The notes: generated by a model not told the origin, from the sequence alone. A stretch of DNA of 64,000 nt from Dinoroseobacter sp049800775 (GCF_049800775.1 NZ_JBNAFR010000005.1:186001-250000), one strand, 5' to 3'. Counted from the stretch's first letter, positions 54,241-63,856 are shown. Program-made: numbers and translations.

Positions 54241-55950
54241 TCAGGTCACGAGATAGGGGCGCGCGGGCGTGGCAGGCGCGGTCAGATCGCTGGTATCGAG
54301 CGGGAAGTCCCCGGTGAGATAGGGTTTCATCCCGGCATTCTTGAGCGCCTGCAGGAACGCACCGAACCCGGTCAGATCCACCAGCTCGGGCGCATGGACC
54401 ATTCGCCGCCGGGTAAAGGGCGTCATCTGGTCGAGCACATCCTGCAACTGCACCATGGGATCAGCGACAAACTCCGCCAAAGAGGTCACCCGCACCGTGG
54501 CCGGAAGGCTCTTGTTGCGCAGCTGGCCGAGGAAGTGATCTTCGACCTTCTGCATCCAGGCGGCCTCACGCCGGGCCTGCTCAAAGGGCAGGTCGTCGCG
54601 AAAGAGCTTCAGCGCCCATGCGCCGGTGACGACCGAGATATGGGCGTTCGGATCCCACATCATATACGCGTTCAGGTCCTGCCGGTCATAGGGCGCGATC
54701 TGAAAACACTGGGGCTCGCCCCGGCTGTTCCAGATCAGGTTGGTCAGAAAGCTCTGCGGGTTGTAATCGCGCAAGGACACGCTGTCCGACAGGCCGCCGT
54801 TGAAGCCTGTCGCGCCCTCCGCATAGGGAATCTCGCGCCAGTCGAAGAGATGCCCATGCACCCGCGCGCCGGTGCGTTTGGACAGCCAGGGCGCGAAATC
54901 GGCGATCACCTCGTCAAACCCCTGGAACACGAAATAGGGCGCGGCCGTCTTGCCCGCCTGCCAGGTGTCGCTGGGAAAGCGGCTCTGCATGAAGAGCCCG
55001 GCACGCCCCTCGCGGTTCCGGTCCATTGCCTCGTCAAAGACCTGCTCGATCCGGTGCGGATTGCTCGGGCCACGCTCGGGCGCGCCCTGCGCGGGGTCGA
55101 GCAACTGGGCATAGAGCCGATCCGCCCGGGGCCAGACCTTGCGCAGCAAAAAGCAGTCCGACTGCCCCACCAGATCCAAGTGATCGTCGTAGAAGACAAA
55201 GGGTTTCCCCTGCGTGTCGAATTTCGACAGCATCAGCGACCGGCTCTCGATCCGGGCGGAAACGCGCCGGACCAGGGTCTGGAAGTAGGATTCGTCGGGG
55301 ATCCAGACGCGCTTGAAATAGCGGTCGAACTCCTTGCGGCGCGGATCACCGAGGATCGCCTCGAGGCTGCGGCGCGTCAGGCACCACCATTGCGAGCCGA
55401 GATGCGGCTCGATCCCGTCGGGGATCCGCCGCTTGACGCCCAGCTTGCGCTGCAGATCCACATAGCGGTCAAAGAGTTTGCGCTGGCTGCGCCAGGAGAA
55501 CGGAAAGCGCAGGGTAAACCGTTCATTCTGCAACCCGCCGATGGTCCAGGGCACGTCCGAAACCGTGACGGATTCGATGAAATCCGTGTCGGGATTCGCC
55601 CCGAGAAACGCGATGAGCCGGTCCAGCGGGCGCAAGGGCAGGCAATCGCCGCTGATCAGCGCCACATGGGTGACCTCGGGATGGCTCCCGAGCAGGATCT
55701 CAGCCGCGCTTTCCGTGGCCTGCACCATGGACCAGCGGCCCCAGCCGCAATCATGCTGCCGGATAAGCTGCACCCGCGTCAGATCCGCAAGATCCGCCCG
55801 CAGACCGGCATAGGCCTTGGCGCTGGTCTTGCGATCCACATGGATCACCACCGGACATTTGAAATGGTCGAGATACCGCGCAAGCTCGGCCACGCGCCCG
55901 AGCTCGGTATGGGCGAGCATGACGAACCCCGGAGACACCGCGCCGGTCAT
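54241..55950 (-). CDS. Core-2/I-branching-type glycosyltransferase (GT14) with DUF5927-like C-terminus
   Basis: 569 residues. The N-terminal 290 residues match the Branch domain: FVMLAHTELGRVAELARYLD, VVIHVDRKTS, HVALISGDCLPLRPLDRLI, and LGSQWWCLTRRSLEAIL followed by WIPDESYFQTLV. In animals such enzymes add beta-1,6-GlcNAc; bacterial ones act on surface glycans. The C-terminal 270 residues (AAPYFVFQGFDEVIADFAPW onward) correspond to the DUF5927 extension known in Rhodobacterales, possibly sulfotransferase-like. Start and stop are closely packed with neighbours on both sides. Confidence 0.82.
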   Translation of the reverse strand: MTGAVSPGFVMLAHTELGRVAELARYLDHFKCPVVIHVDRKTSAKAYAGLRADLADLTRVQLIRQHDCGWGRWSMVQATESAAEILLGSHPEVTHVALISGDCLPLRPLDRLIAFLGANPDTDFIESVTVSDVPWTIGGLQNERFTLRFPFSWRSQRKLFDRYVDLQRKLGVKRRIPDGIEPHLGSQWWCLTRRSLEAILGDPRRKEFDRYFKRVWIPDESYFQTLVRRVSARIESRSLMLSKFDTQGKPFVFYDDHLDLVGQSDCFLLRKVWPRADRLYAQLLDPAQGAPERGPSNPHRIEQVFDEAMDRNREGRAGLFMQSRFPSDTWQAGKTAAPYFVFQGFDEVIADFAPWLSKRTGARVHGHLFDWREIPYAEGATGFNGGLSDSVSLRDYNPQSFLTNLIWNSRGEPQCFQIAPYDRQDLNAYMMWDPNAHISVVTGAWALKLFRDDLPFEQARREAAWMQKVEDHFLGQLRNKSLPATVRVTSLAEFVADPMVQLQDVLDQMTPFTRRRMVHAPELVDLTGFGAFLQALKNAGMKPYLTGDFPLDTSDLTAPATPARPYLVT

Positions 55951-56963
55951 GCCCAGCTCCCCTTGGACAGAAGGCCGAGGATCTCCAGCTGGCGCCAGGA
56001 CACATAGCGCTCGGACATCTCGGTCCAGAGCGACGGTGGACCCGAGGCCTCCAGCGTCTCGGCATAGGCCTTGTACTCGCGCCCCCGGGCATAATGCTCC
56101 TGCCGGACGATCTCCTCCTCGGATTTCTCGATGAAGGTATCGAGGAACTTGGTATGCAGCAGGCAGCCCGAGATCCGTTCGCCCCCGCCGGTCTCATAGA
56201 CATTGTTCAGCCCGCGCGGCAGGACCATGTGGGTGCTGTCCACATAGGCGTAGCTGCGGTCCCATTTGATCAGCGGGGTCTTGTTCAGCGCGGGCGCTGC
56301 CTCGGGCCGGTCTGCAAAGAACGCCCGGGCCCGTGGTCCGCCCTGAATCCAGAGGTTCCCGAGCTCGGGATTGCGGGTGATCGTGTAATTGCCGCTGTCG
56401 AACCAGCAGGCCAGCTCCATCGGGTTCTGGCCTTCCGCATAGACCGCCCTGTCGAGCGGCCCCTTGGGGTAGAGGTCGAGCAACATCGCCGGAAACGCCC
56501 GCAGGCCCGAAGCATCCATCCAGTCCGTCAGCGCCGCAAGGGGGCGTGTCTCGCAGAACGGGTAGATCAGGAACTCGTCCACATCGACGGTCAGGCACCA
56601 ATGGCCATGCCCGAACTTCATCTGCAGCCAGGTCAGCCAATCCACGCCGAACCGGGCCCGGCGATAGCTGTGCGGTGTGGTCCAGAGTGAGACATCCTTC
56701 TGCGCCGCGAGATAGGCGGCCGAGCCATCCTCGGACCCGTTGTCGACAATCAGGAAATGATCGACCCCCTGCTTGCGATAGTAGTCGAGGAAAAAGGGCA
56801 AACGGATGCGCTCATTCCGCAGGGTGACAAAGGCGAGGATATCCTGACGCGCGATTTGACCCGTTCGATCCGAGGCCGGCGTCAACTGGCGCCGTCGGCG
56901 AAAACTGCGCCATAACAAACGCTTGCGCCTGAGGCGCAGGCGGTATCGCTCGACCCATTTCAT
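55947..56963 (-). CDS. Glycosyltransferase family 2-type protein
   Basis: 338 residues. A basic N-terminus (RYRLRLRRKRLLWRSFRRRR) precedes a GT-A core: ILAFVTLRNERIRLPFFLDY, FLIVDNGSEDGSAAYLAA, and the DxD in WCLTVDVDEFLIYP. This belongs to the Glyco_tranf_2_4 group. The ATG at 56963 gives the family-like start; longer frames add a Cys/Pro-rich stretch. Its stop overlaps the Branch-type gene start in an ATGA. Confidence 0.85.
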   Translation of the reverse strand: MKWVERYRLRLRRKRLLWRSFRRRRQLTPASDRTGQIARQDILAFVTLRNERIRLPFFLDYYRKQGVDHFLIVDNGSEDGSAAYLAAQKDVSLWTTPHSYRRARFGVDWLTWLQMKFGHGHWCLTVDVDEFLIYPFCETRPLAALTDWMDASGLRAFPAMLLDLYPKGPLDRAVYAEGQNPMELACWFDSGNYTITRNPELGNLWIQGGPRARAFFADRPEAAPALNKTPLIKWDRSYAYVDSTHMVLPRGLNNVYETGGGERISGCLLHTKFLDTFIEKSEEEIVRQEHYARGREYKAYAETLEASGPPSLWTEMSERYVSWRQLEILGLLSKGSWA

Positions 56964-57042
56964 TGGACAAATCCCCCGCCCCGGAACATTGGGGCAGACA
57001 GCAGCACAGGCGCGGGGACGGCCCCCGGCCAAGGGTCGGCAG

Positions 57043-58269
57043 CTAGCCGAACACCTGCGCGAAATGTCTCTCCCATGTGAACCGCTCCGTCAGATCGGGA
57101 CGTTCCCTATGCTCCGGTTTTGCACCGGCTTGCTTAATTATTGATAACCAAGCGTAACTATCGTCGGGGGAGAGGTAAACGGGCAAGGTTCCGAGCGTTT
57201 CGCGAAAGACCGGCAGGTCGCTGCAGATCACCGGAACGCCCCGCGCCGCCGCCTCCAGCGCGGGAAAGCCGAAGCCCTCGGCGCGGGTGGGAAAGAGCAG
57301 CGCCTGAGCCCCGGACATAAGGCCGGCGACATGGTGATCCGAAGCACCGTTGATCTCGACAATCTTGCGCCCGTAGAGCGGGTTGGCCTCCAGTGCGGCG
57401 AAGGCTTCGGGCGGCAACCATCCCCGCGCCCCGCACAGGACAAGGGTCGGGACCGCCGGTCCAAGCTCTGCCGCCGCAAGGCGCCAGGTGTCCAGCAGCA
57501 GCTCGAGGTTTTTGCGGGGCTCAAGCGTGCCCAGCGCGAGGAAATAGGGTGCAGAGAGGCCCCGCGTCGCTGCTGCATCGGTTTCGGGCGTTGCAAGATC
57601 CAACCCGAAGGGCGCGACGCACCAGTCCGGCCGCGTGCCGTCCGTCCCGAGATGGGCCATGGCCTGAGTCTTCACCTGCTCCGTCGCAGTGATGATCCGG
57701 TCGACATCCCGCCGCAGATGATCAAACCGCGCTGCGAAGCGGCGACGCGAAGCGGGGGTCACCATCTCGGGCAGATCGAGCGGGATCGTGTCATGGAGCA
57801 CCACGTCGATCCGGCTGCCCGGCAGGCGTCGCAGCGCGGAAATTACCCGGTCCGTCAGGTTCGTTTCGCCGACATTGAGGTAATGCGCCCCCTCGGGCAG
57901 AGCCCGGCGCAGCATCCGGGCAAGGCCCCAATGTACCGATCGCCCCACGGCCAGCTTGCGCAAACTGCTCTCGACCCGCGCGCGCGGGGTGGCCCGGTGC
58001 CGCGCCAGACGGGAGAGGAGATCCGGGGCATCCCAGGGTTTGGTCGAATCCTCAACCCCCTGACGCAAACGGGCAAGACCGTCTTGGCCCAACAGAAGAT
58101 AGCCCGCATGGGTCCGCACGAGCCCGAACGCCTCGGGCGTCCGATCAAGCGCGTGGCGCAGATAGGCCGCCTCGACCCGGTCGACACCGGAAAGCCGTCC
58201 AGTGCCCACGCGGGACACCAGTCGTGTCACATCCAGAAGGTGTGGAAGAAGCTCCGGACGCCCGCTCAA
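57043..58269 (-). CDS. Glycosyltransferase family 4 (group 1)
   Basis: 408 residues of a GT-B enzyme. YFLALGTLEPRKNLELLLDT opens the nucleotide-binding domain, and the retaining-GT4 signature ALLFPTRAEGFGFPALEAAA carries the E-x7-E pair (here EGFGFPALE). The N-terminal acceptor domain includes LHDTIPLDLPEMVTP. The donor sugar is unknown. It follows galU by 30 bases. Confidence 0.9.
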   Translation of the reverse strand: MSGRPELLPHLLDVTRLVSRVGTGRLSGVDRVEAAYLRHALDRTPEAFGLVRTHAGYLLLGQDGLARLRQGVEDSTKPWDAPDLLSRLARHRATPRARVESSLRKLAVGRSVHWGLARMLRRALPEGAHYLNVGETNLTDRVISALRRLPGSRIDVVLHDTIPLDLPEMVTPASRRRFAARFDHLRRDVDRIITATEQVKTQAMAHLGTDGTRPDWCVAPFGLDLATPETDAAATRGLSAPYFLALGTLEPRKNLELLLDTWRLAAAELGPAVPTLVLCGARGWLPPEAFAALEANPLYGRKIVEINGASDHHVAGLMSGAQALLFPTRAEGFGFPALEAAARGVPVICSDLPVFRETLGTLPVYLSPDDSYAWLSIIKQAGAKPEHRERPDLTERFTWERHFAQVFG

Positions 58270-58299
58270 GATCGGCGCGGTTCCGAAACGGCCGCCCGC

Positions 58300-59193
58300 T
58301 TACTGGGCGGCTTTGCGAGAGAAGGCCAGTTCCTGCAGGAAGTCCGACAGCTCATCGGCCAGATCCGGACGGGCCAGCGCGAAGGACACCGTGGCCTGCA
58401 GGAAGCCCGCCTTGGACCCACAATCGAACCGCTGCCCGGCAAAGCGGAAGCCATAGACATTATCATGGGCGGTGATCTCATGGGCGATGGCATCGGTAAG
58501 CTGGATCTCGCCCCCGGCTCCGACCTGACCCTTGTCGAGATTGTCGAGCACATCCGGGCTGAGAATGTAGCGTCCGATCACAGCAAGGTTCGACGGGGCC
58601 TCTTCGGCCTTGGGCTTTTCGACCATGCCTTTGACGTGGACGATGGACCCCATATCCTCTTTGACATCGACGATGCCATAGGCGGAGGCTTTGCTCATGG
58701 GCACTTCCATGGTCGCAACCATGTTGCCGCCGGTTTCCTGATAGGCTTCGACCATCTGCGCGAGGCAGGGCTTTTCGGCGGCGATCACATCATCGGGCAG
58801 GATGACGGCAAAGGGCTCATTGCCCAGAAGACGCCGGGCGCACCAGACCGCGTGGCCAAGGCCCAAGGCACGGGTCTGACGCACATAGGCAATCGCGCCG
58901 CTGTCCATATTGGTGCCGCGCAGGGTCTCGAGCAGTTCGGTCTTGCCCTTGTCCTCGAGCGTCTGCTCCAGCTGGGGGGCGGCATCGAAATAGTCCTCAA
59001 GCGCGCTCTTGCCGCGCGAGGTCACAAAGATGAATTCCTCGATCCCGGCGGCGCGCGCCTCGTCGATGGCGTATTGCACCAACGGACGATCCACGAGGGT
59101 CATGATCTCTTTCGGAACCGACTTTGTCGCTGGAAGAAAACGAGTCCCCATGCCGGCGACGGGGAAAACGGCGGTTTTAACACTTCGAGACAT
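58300..59193 (-). CDS. galU: UTP-glucose-1-phosphate uridylyltransferase
   Basis: 297 residues. The pyrophosphorylase start is VFPVAGMGTRFLPATKSVPK, then IMTLVDRPLVQYAIDEARAA, with VILPDDVIA and the sugar-binding EKPKAEEAPSNLAVIGRYIL. It makes UDP-glucose, a precursor for exopolysaccharide and LPS sugars. Genomic placement among glycosyltransferases suggests supply for this cluster. A 116-base gap separates it from the upstream GT2 gene. Confidence 0.96.
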   Translation of the reverse strand: MSRSVKTAVFPVAGMGTRFLPATKSVPKEIMTLVDRPLVQYAIDEARAAGIEEFIFVTSRGKSALEDYFDAAPQLEQTLEDKGKTELLETLRGTNMDSGAIAYVRQTRALGLGHAVWCARRLLGNEPFAVILPDDVIAAEKPCLAQMVEAYQETGGNMVATMEVPMSKASAYGIVDVKEDMGSIVHVKGMVEKPKAEEAPSNLAVIGRYILSPDVLDNLDKGQVGAGGEIQLTDAIAHEITAHDNVYGFRFAGQRFDCGSKAGFLQATVSFALARPDLADELSDFLQELAFSRKAAQ

Positions 59194-59309
59194 TATCGGA
59201 CCCTACATAAATCATTGTCTTCAGCATAGCAGAGTTTCTACGGCTCGGGAGAGAAACAACAGGCTTTCGTCACCAATCTCGGTGGATCTGTTGTCGCACT
59301 GCAGCATTT

Positions 59310-60590
59310 CTAATCCGTGTCCAACTCTGTGCCATCGTCCTTGGACGTTGGTGCGTCCTTTATACGTATTCCCATGTAGTCTTTGTAAACTCCGTCGGAA
59401 ATGCGGCGAGAACTTGCTGATTGCCAGATAGAATCGGGCAACTCATGGATCCACACCCCCGGCGCGCGGAAAACGACACGGGCTGGGGCGCGCCGGTTGG
59501 CCGAGGTAACCAGCGTGACGACACGCCCTTTCTCCGCTTGTTTTGCTGCACGTGCGAAGGCGCCCGGCATCTCAAATCGCGGGGAGGTGGTCCAGAGCGG
59601 GTTTAGGTTTGGATCGGTTTTGCGACGCGCCTTGAACAGCCGGGTGGCGGGTTTGTGCTCAGGCGCCGCGTTCAGATCCTGCATCTTTTTTGGGCCTGCC
59701 TGACCTTCTGCAAGCGCCAGCCCTTCGGCCGCGCCCCGGTCGAAGCTGCGCAGCAGGCGCCAGACCTCGTCGGGATAGAATCGCCCGGACACCATGCGCT
59801 TCAAAAGTCGGGTCTGCTGGACCTTGCGATGGGTCCGCACAGCTGCCGCAGACCCAAGAGACGCATGGGTCTGGGCAAAGATCGCAGCCGAGCGGCCAAT
59901 CTCGAACAGATCTCGCGGCGTGCGGTCCTCCTGACGGTAGGGGCCCGCGGCCAGCGCATGGATCACTTGCGCCTGCGGGGCATAGGCAACCTGGCCGTCC
60001 CCCTGCACCAAGCGCCAGACCAGATCGCTCTCGTCGAGGAAGTAACGCAGGCGCGGGTCGAACCCGCCCATGCGCCGCACCGCCTGCCGCAGCACGGCGA
60101 AATTCGTGCCCATCGCCCCGGGCACCCGACCGGATCGGGGCGCGATGATGGCGATCTCCTCGGGCCAGGGCGTCATCGGATGGGAGGTTCCCTCCGCCGT
60201 GAGCCATTCGCCCTGCCACTGGAACCGGACGCCATCCGGACCGCGCACATACCCCGCCGCGAGCACCACACCCGGCACGCGCAACGCCTTCAGCAACTGT
60301 TCCAGCCAGCAAGGCTCAGCCACTGCGTCATCGTCGAGAAAGGCCACATAAGGCGCGCGCGCCAGAGCGATCCCCGCATTGCGCGCCGCCGAGACATTGG
60401 CTTCGGCAAAGGGCACATAGGTGACCGCAGGCGCACCCGGTCCATCGGCGACCGCCCGACGCGCGGCCGTGTCGCCAACGACGATGACCTCGAAGGCAGG
60501 ACAGGTCTGAAAGGACAGCGCCTGCAGACATCGGGCGAGCTGCGGACCCCGCCCCCGGCTGACGATAACAACGCTGGCTTCGGGGATCAC
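59310..60590 (-). CDS. Glycosyltransferase family 2 with C-terminal extension
   Basis: 426 residues. The GT-A core is ASVVIVSRGRGPQLARCLQA, ANVSAARNAGIALARAPYVA and the DxD-like FLDDDAVAEPCWL, with GTNFAVLRQAVRRMGGFDPR and the catalytic Asp region FLDESDLVWRLV. The last 120 residues are a basic and Ser-rich extension with AARVVF-like strands that I do not recognise. The ATG overlaps the kdsB stop by 4 bases. Confidence 0.88.
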   Translation of the reverse strand: MIPEASVVIVSRGRGPQLARCLQALSFQTCPAFEVIVVGDTAARRAVADGPGAPAVTYVPFAEANVSAARNAGIALARAPYVAFLDDDAVAEPCWLEQLLKALRVPGVVLAAGYVRGPDGVRFQWQGEWLTAEGTSHPMTPWPEEIAIIAPRSGRVPGAMGTNFAVLRQAVRRMGGFDPRLRYFLDESDLVWRLVQGDGQVAYAPQAQVIHALAAGPYRQEDRTPRDLFEIGRSAAIFAQTHASLGSAAAVRTHRKVQQTRLLKRMVSGRFYPDEVWRLLRSFDRGAAEGLALAEGQAGPKKMQDLNAAPEHKPATRLFKARRKTDPNLNPLWTTSPRFEMPGAFARAAKQAEKGRVVTLVTSANRRAPARVVFRAPGVWIHELPDSIWQSASSRRISDGVYKDYMGIRIKDAPTSKDDGTELDTD

Positions 60591-61387
60591 TCTTGCCCCA
60601 TCTGGGCCAGCATCGCCTCGATGCGCGGCACATCCTCGGGGTTGTTGAGCTCCCAGAACGCCCGGCCCCGACCCTCGACCTCTACGCAGAGCACCGTATG
60701 ACCATTCTCGAGGAAGCGGAGCTGTTCCAGCCCCTCGAGGGTCTCGAGCGGACCGACCGGCCAGGTGCCATAGGCGGTCAGCGCATCGGGCCGATAGGCA
60801 TAGAGCCCCACATGGTGGAAGACCGGGGTCGGATCGTCGGCCGGGTAGTCCGTCGTGGTATAGGGCACCACCTCTTTGGAGAAGTAGAGCCCATGATTGT
60901 TGCGATCAAAGACTGCGGTCGTGCCACCCACGCGTCCCGCGCGGCGATCCTCGAGAAATCCCGACAGGGCCGCGCCGTCGCAGCGCAGAACGGGCGTCGC
61001 CAGCGAGGCATCCGGTGCCGCGCGCAGCCCTTCGACCAGATCCGCCACGAACCACGCCGGGGTCAGGGGCGCATCGCCTTGCAGGTTGACCACGATCTCG
61101 GGGCTGATGTTCATGCGGGCGATGGCCTCGGCACAGCGCTCGGTCCCGTTGCGGCATTGATCGGAGGTCATCACGACCTCGGCGCCGAACGCCTCGGCAT
61201 GTTCCTGAATACGGGTGTCGTCGGTCGCGATCACGACCCGGTCCACCCCCTCGGCCGCTTGGGCGGCATCCCAGCTGCGCCGGATCAGCGAGCGCGACAC
61301 GCCGGTGGCCCCGCGCAGCTCGACCAGCGGCTTGCCCGGGTAGCGGACCGACGGGTAGCGCGCGGGGATGACGACCAGAACCGACAT
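60587..61387 (-). CDS. kdsB: 3-deoxy-manno-octulosonate cytidylyltransferase
   Basis: 266 residues. VVIPARYPSVRYPGKPLVEL is the CMP-Kdo synthetase signature; VVMTSDQCRNGTERCAEAI and VVNLQGDAPLTPAWFVADLV bind CTP and Mg. It activates Kdo for transfer. E. coli KdsB reads GTxR and LQGDEP, so the A in LQGDAP and the Cys in CRNGTERC are variants seen in a related subgroup; an alternative nonulosonate or acidic-sugar role is possible. It overlaps cysQ by one base (TGATG). Confidence 0.88.
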   Translation of the reverse strand: MSVLVVIPARYPSVRYPGKPLVELRGATGVSRSLIRRSWDAAQAAEGVDRVVIATDDTRIQEHAEAFGAEVVMTSDQCRNGTERCAEAIARMNISPEIVVNLQGDAPLTPAWFVADLVEGLRAAPDASLATPVLRCDGAALSGFLEDRRAGRVGGTTAVFDRNNHGLYFSKEVVPYTTTDYPADDPTPVFHHVGLYAYRPDALTAYGTWPVGPLETLEGLEQLRFLENGHTVLCVEVEGRGRAFWELNNPEDVPRIEAMLAQMGQE

Positions 61388-62184
61388 CAGGCGCTCTTGA
61401 GGTCGACACCCGGGGCATAGGCGATGAAGAACGGGTTGGCGTACCCCTCCTTGCCATAGCTCAGCGGCGTGTGATCATCGAAGCGGACGACCTGCCCGCC
61501 CGCGCCGAGCAGCACCGCGTGACCGGCGGCGGTGTCCCATTCCATGGTGCGCCCCAGACGGGGATAGAGATCCGCCTCCCCGGTCGCCACGAGGCAGAAT
61601 TTCAGCGAAGAGCCCGCCGAGGTCATGTCCCGCACGCCATATTTGCCGATATAGTCGTCGGTCGCCTGATCCCGGTGGGATTTCGACGCCACGACCATCA
61701 GCGCGGCATTGTCCGGCGTGCTGACCGAGAGCGGCTTGGTCTCGCCCGGCTGGTCCTTGTCAAAGGGCCCGGTCTCTTCAACCGTCCGGCCATCGGCCAG
61801 GGTGTAAAAGAGCCGTCCCTTGGCCGGGGCATAAACCACCCCGCGCACGGGCGTGCCATTCTCGACATAGGCGATATTGACCGTGAAATCCCCACGGCGA
61901 TGGACGAATTCCTTCGTGCCATCCAGCGGATCAACGATGAAGAAGGACCCGGCCGTCTGGCTGTGGGACGCCGCCTGTTCTTCGGTCACGGTCAGGATGT
62001 CGGGAAAGGCCGCCTTGAGCCCCGCCGAGATCAGCGCGTCCGCCGCCTCATCGGCCGCGGTGACCGGGCTGTCATCGGACTTGGCGCGCACATCGAAGTC
62101 ATCGGAGCCATAGATCTCCATGATGGCATCGCCCGCCTCCAGCGACAGCTTGCGTAGAACGGGAATAACTGTGTCGAAATCCAT
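61387..62184 (-). CDS. cysQ: 3'(2'),5'-bisphosphate nucleotidase
   Basis: 265 residues of an inositol-monophosphatase-type phosphatase. VTEEQ holds a metal-binding Glu, FIVDPLDGTKEFVHRRGDFT is the DPxDGTxEF metal site of CysQ, and MEWDTAAGHAVLLGAGG closes the active site (WDxAA). It hydrolyses PAP, the by-product of PAPS-dependent sulfotransferases. The inner ATG at 62184 is taken because AGGAGAG is well placed before it. Company of a sulfotransferase gene in this cluster is consistent with glycan sulfation. Confidence 0.94.
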   Translation of the reverse strand: MDFDTVIPVLRKLSLEAGDAIMEIYGSDDFDVRAKSDDSPVTAADEAADALISAGLKAAFPDILTVTEEQAASHSQTAGSFFIVDPLDGTKEFVHRRGDFTVNIAYVENGTPVRGVVYAPAKGRLFYTLADGRTVEETGPFDKDQPGETKPLSVSTPDNAALMVVASKSHRDQATDDYIGKYGVRDMTSAGSSLKFCLVATGEADLYPRLGRTMEWDTAAGHAVLLGAGGQVVRFDDHTPLSYGKEGYANPFFIAYAPGVDLKSA

Positions 62185-62326
62185 GATACTCTCCTGTGGC
62201 TCACCCGGGTGCATGCGCGCGGTTGCCCATTGATCTGAATTTTCTATGCTTCCCGGTTAAATGATCCGCAACCATTGTGTTGTTCTGTCGGACAAGGTGT
62301 CACTCCAAAGAAACGGTCGTCCTGTC

Positions 62327-63151
62327 GTGTTTCGCGTCGAAGAAAGATCCTCCAGCCCCTTTGCGACCGCGTTCCGAACGCTGTCGCTGATTTATCATGC
62401 GACCGTGCGCTCGGTGCGCAAGACCCATGGCAACGCGCTGGTGAGCCTGTTCATCAACCTGTTCCAGACGATTGTCTTTGTCGTCGCCTTCTACGTGATC
62501 TTTCAGTTGATGGGCGTGCGGGGCGCGGGGCTACGCGGGGATTTCATGATGTATGTCCTGAGCGGGGTGTTCCTGTTCATGACCTTTACCAAGACCATGG
62601 GGGCGGTGTTCAGCTCCGAAGGTCCGGCCTCGCCCATGATGAAGCATCCGACGATGAACACCATGGTGGCGATCGGCGCGGCGGCACTGAGCAGTCTCTA
62701 TATCCAGTCGATGTCGGTGCTGGTGATCCTGACCGGGTATCAGCTCGTGACCCATAACGTGGCCATCCACGATCCCGGCGGCGCGGCCAAGGTCATGCTG
62801 CTGGCCTGGACCGGTGGGGCCGCGCTCGGCATGGTATTTTTGGCCGCCAAGCCCTGGGCCCCGAACGGGACCAAGATGATCCAGACGATTTTCAGCCGGG
62901 TGAACATGTTTGCCAGCGGCAAGATGTTCGTGGCCAACACGCTGCCGGCCTTCATGCTGCCGCTCTTTGCCTGGAACCCGCTCTTTCACCTGATCGATCA
63001 GATGCGCGGCTACGTGTTTCTGAACTACACGCCCCGGCACACCAATCTGGAATACCCGTTCTGGATCATGGTCGGCTGCATGATGATCGGGTTGATGGGG
63101 GAGTTTTATACCCGCCGTCGTGCCTCGATCAGTTGGAGCGCCGCGCGCTAA
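62327..63151 (+). CDS. ABC-2 type polysaccharide-export permease (KpsM-like)
   Basis: 274 residues with about six membrane helices (INLFQTIVFVVAFYVIFQLM; FMMYVLSGVFLFMTFT; VMLLAWTGGAALGMVFLAAK; and a last FWIMVGCMMIGLMGEFY). AWNPLFHLIDQMRGYVFLNY is typical of capsule-export permeases. The GTG at 62327 gives MFRVEERSSSPFATAFRTLS, like relatives; an ATG at 62261 in the same frame is possible. No partner ATPase (KpsT) is adjacent; alkB converges from the right. It is divergent from cysQ. Confidence 0.85.
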   Translation: MFRVEERSSSPFATAFRTLSLIYHATVRSVRKTHGNALVSLFINLFQTIVFVVAFYVIFQLMGVRGAGLRGDFMMYVLSGVFLFMTFTKTMGAVFSSEGPASPMMKHPTMNTMVAIGAAALSSLYIQSMSVLVILTGYQLVTHNVAIHDPGGAAKVMLLAWTGGAALGMVFLAAKPWAPNGTKMIQTIFSRVNMFASGKMFVANTLPAFMLPLFAWNPLFHLIDQMRGYVFLNYTPRHTNLEYPFWIMVGCMMIGLMGEFYTRRRASISWSAAR

Positions 63152-63161
63152 CGCCGCGCGG

Positions 63162-63797
63162 TCAGGTCACGACGCGCAAGGTGATGTTGATCCGCCCGCC
63201 ATCCGGCAGGAGCGTCGAACTGCCCGCCTTGATCCGATCGACCCCGTGATGGATGAGCCGCGCGGCGCCCCCCATCACCGCCACATCCCCCGAAGAGAGC
63301 CAGAGCGATTCCGTCGTCCCGCCCCTCGTCACGGAGCCGACCCGGAACCGCCCGGAATCCCCGAGCGAGATCGACACCACCGGCTCCGAAGGGTCGGCCT
63401 CGTCCTTGTCCTGATGCATCCCCATCTTCGCATCCGCGTCGTAGAAGTTGATCAGACAGCATTCCGGGGTCCGGGCACTGCCGGACACTGCCTCCCAGAC
63501 CGACAGGATGCTGGGGGGAATCGCGGGCCAGGGCGTTCCGTTCAGATGGGTCGGCGCATAGCGATAGCCCTGCCGGTCCGACACCCAGCCGAACTGCCCC
63601 GCGGCGGTCATCCGCACGGACATCCGCCGCCCCGAGGGCGTGACCATCCGCTGGAACGGCACGACCCGCGCCACCGCCCGCAGGTCGGCCACCATCGCCT
63701 CCTGCGCGACCCGGTCGAGAAAGCCGGAATGGATCGCGACCCCCCGCAACCACAGGTCCGGGGCCGGGATCCGGACATCTTGCCGCGATTTGTCCAT
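63162..63797 (-). CDS. alkB: Alpha-ketoglutarate-dependent dioxygenase AlkB
   Basis: 211 residues. The iron ligands HxD...H are seen in KMGMHQDKDE and ARLIHHGVDR, and 2-oxoglutarate is bound by the Arg in INITLRVV at the C-terminus. MVTPSGRRMSVRMTAAGQFG and CLINFYDADAKMG are typical of bacterial AlkB. It removes alkyl groups from 1-meA and 3-meC in DNA and RNA. It is divergent from dnaK. Confidence 0.95.
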   Translation of the reverse strand: MDKSRQDVRIPAPDLWLRGVAIHSGFLDRVAQEAMVADLRAVARVVPFQRMVTPSGRRMSVRMTAAGQFGWVSDRQGYRYAPTHLNGTPWPAIPPSILSVWEAVSGSARTPECCLINFYDADAKMGMHQDKDEADPSEPVVSISLGDSGRFRVGSVTRGGTTESLWLSSGDVAVMGGAARLIHHGVDRIKAGSSTLLPDGGRINITLRVVT

Positions 63798-63825
63798 TTC
63801 AAACCCTCCAGATACCGCCGGGACG

Positions 63826-63856
63826 CTTGCAGGGGTCCAACCCCCTCCTTATATAC
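63826..63856 (+). promoter_or_regulatory. Heat-shock (sigma-32-type) promoter of dnaK
   Basis: CTTGCAG at 63826-63832 and CCTTATATAC at 63847-63856, with 14 bases between, fit the alphaproteobacterial RpoH promoter form (CTTG, then CCTATAT-like). A 5' leader of about 100 bases precedes the dnaK ATG. Confidence 0.65.
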
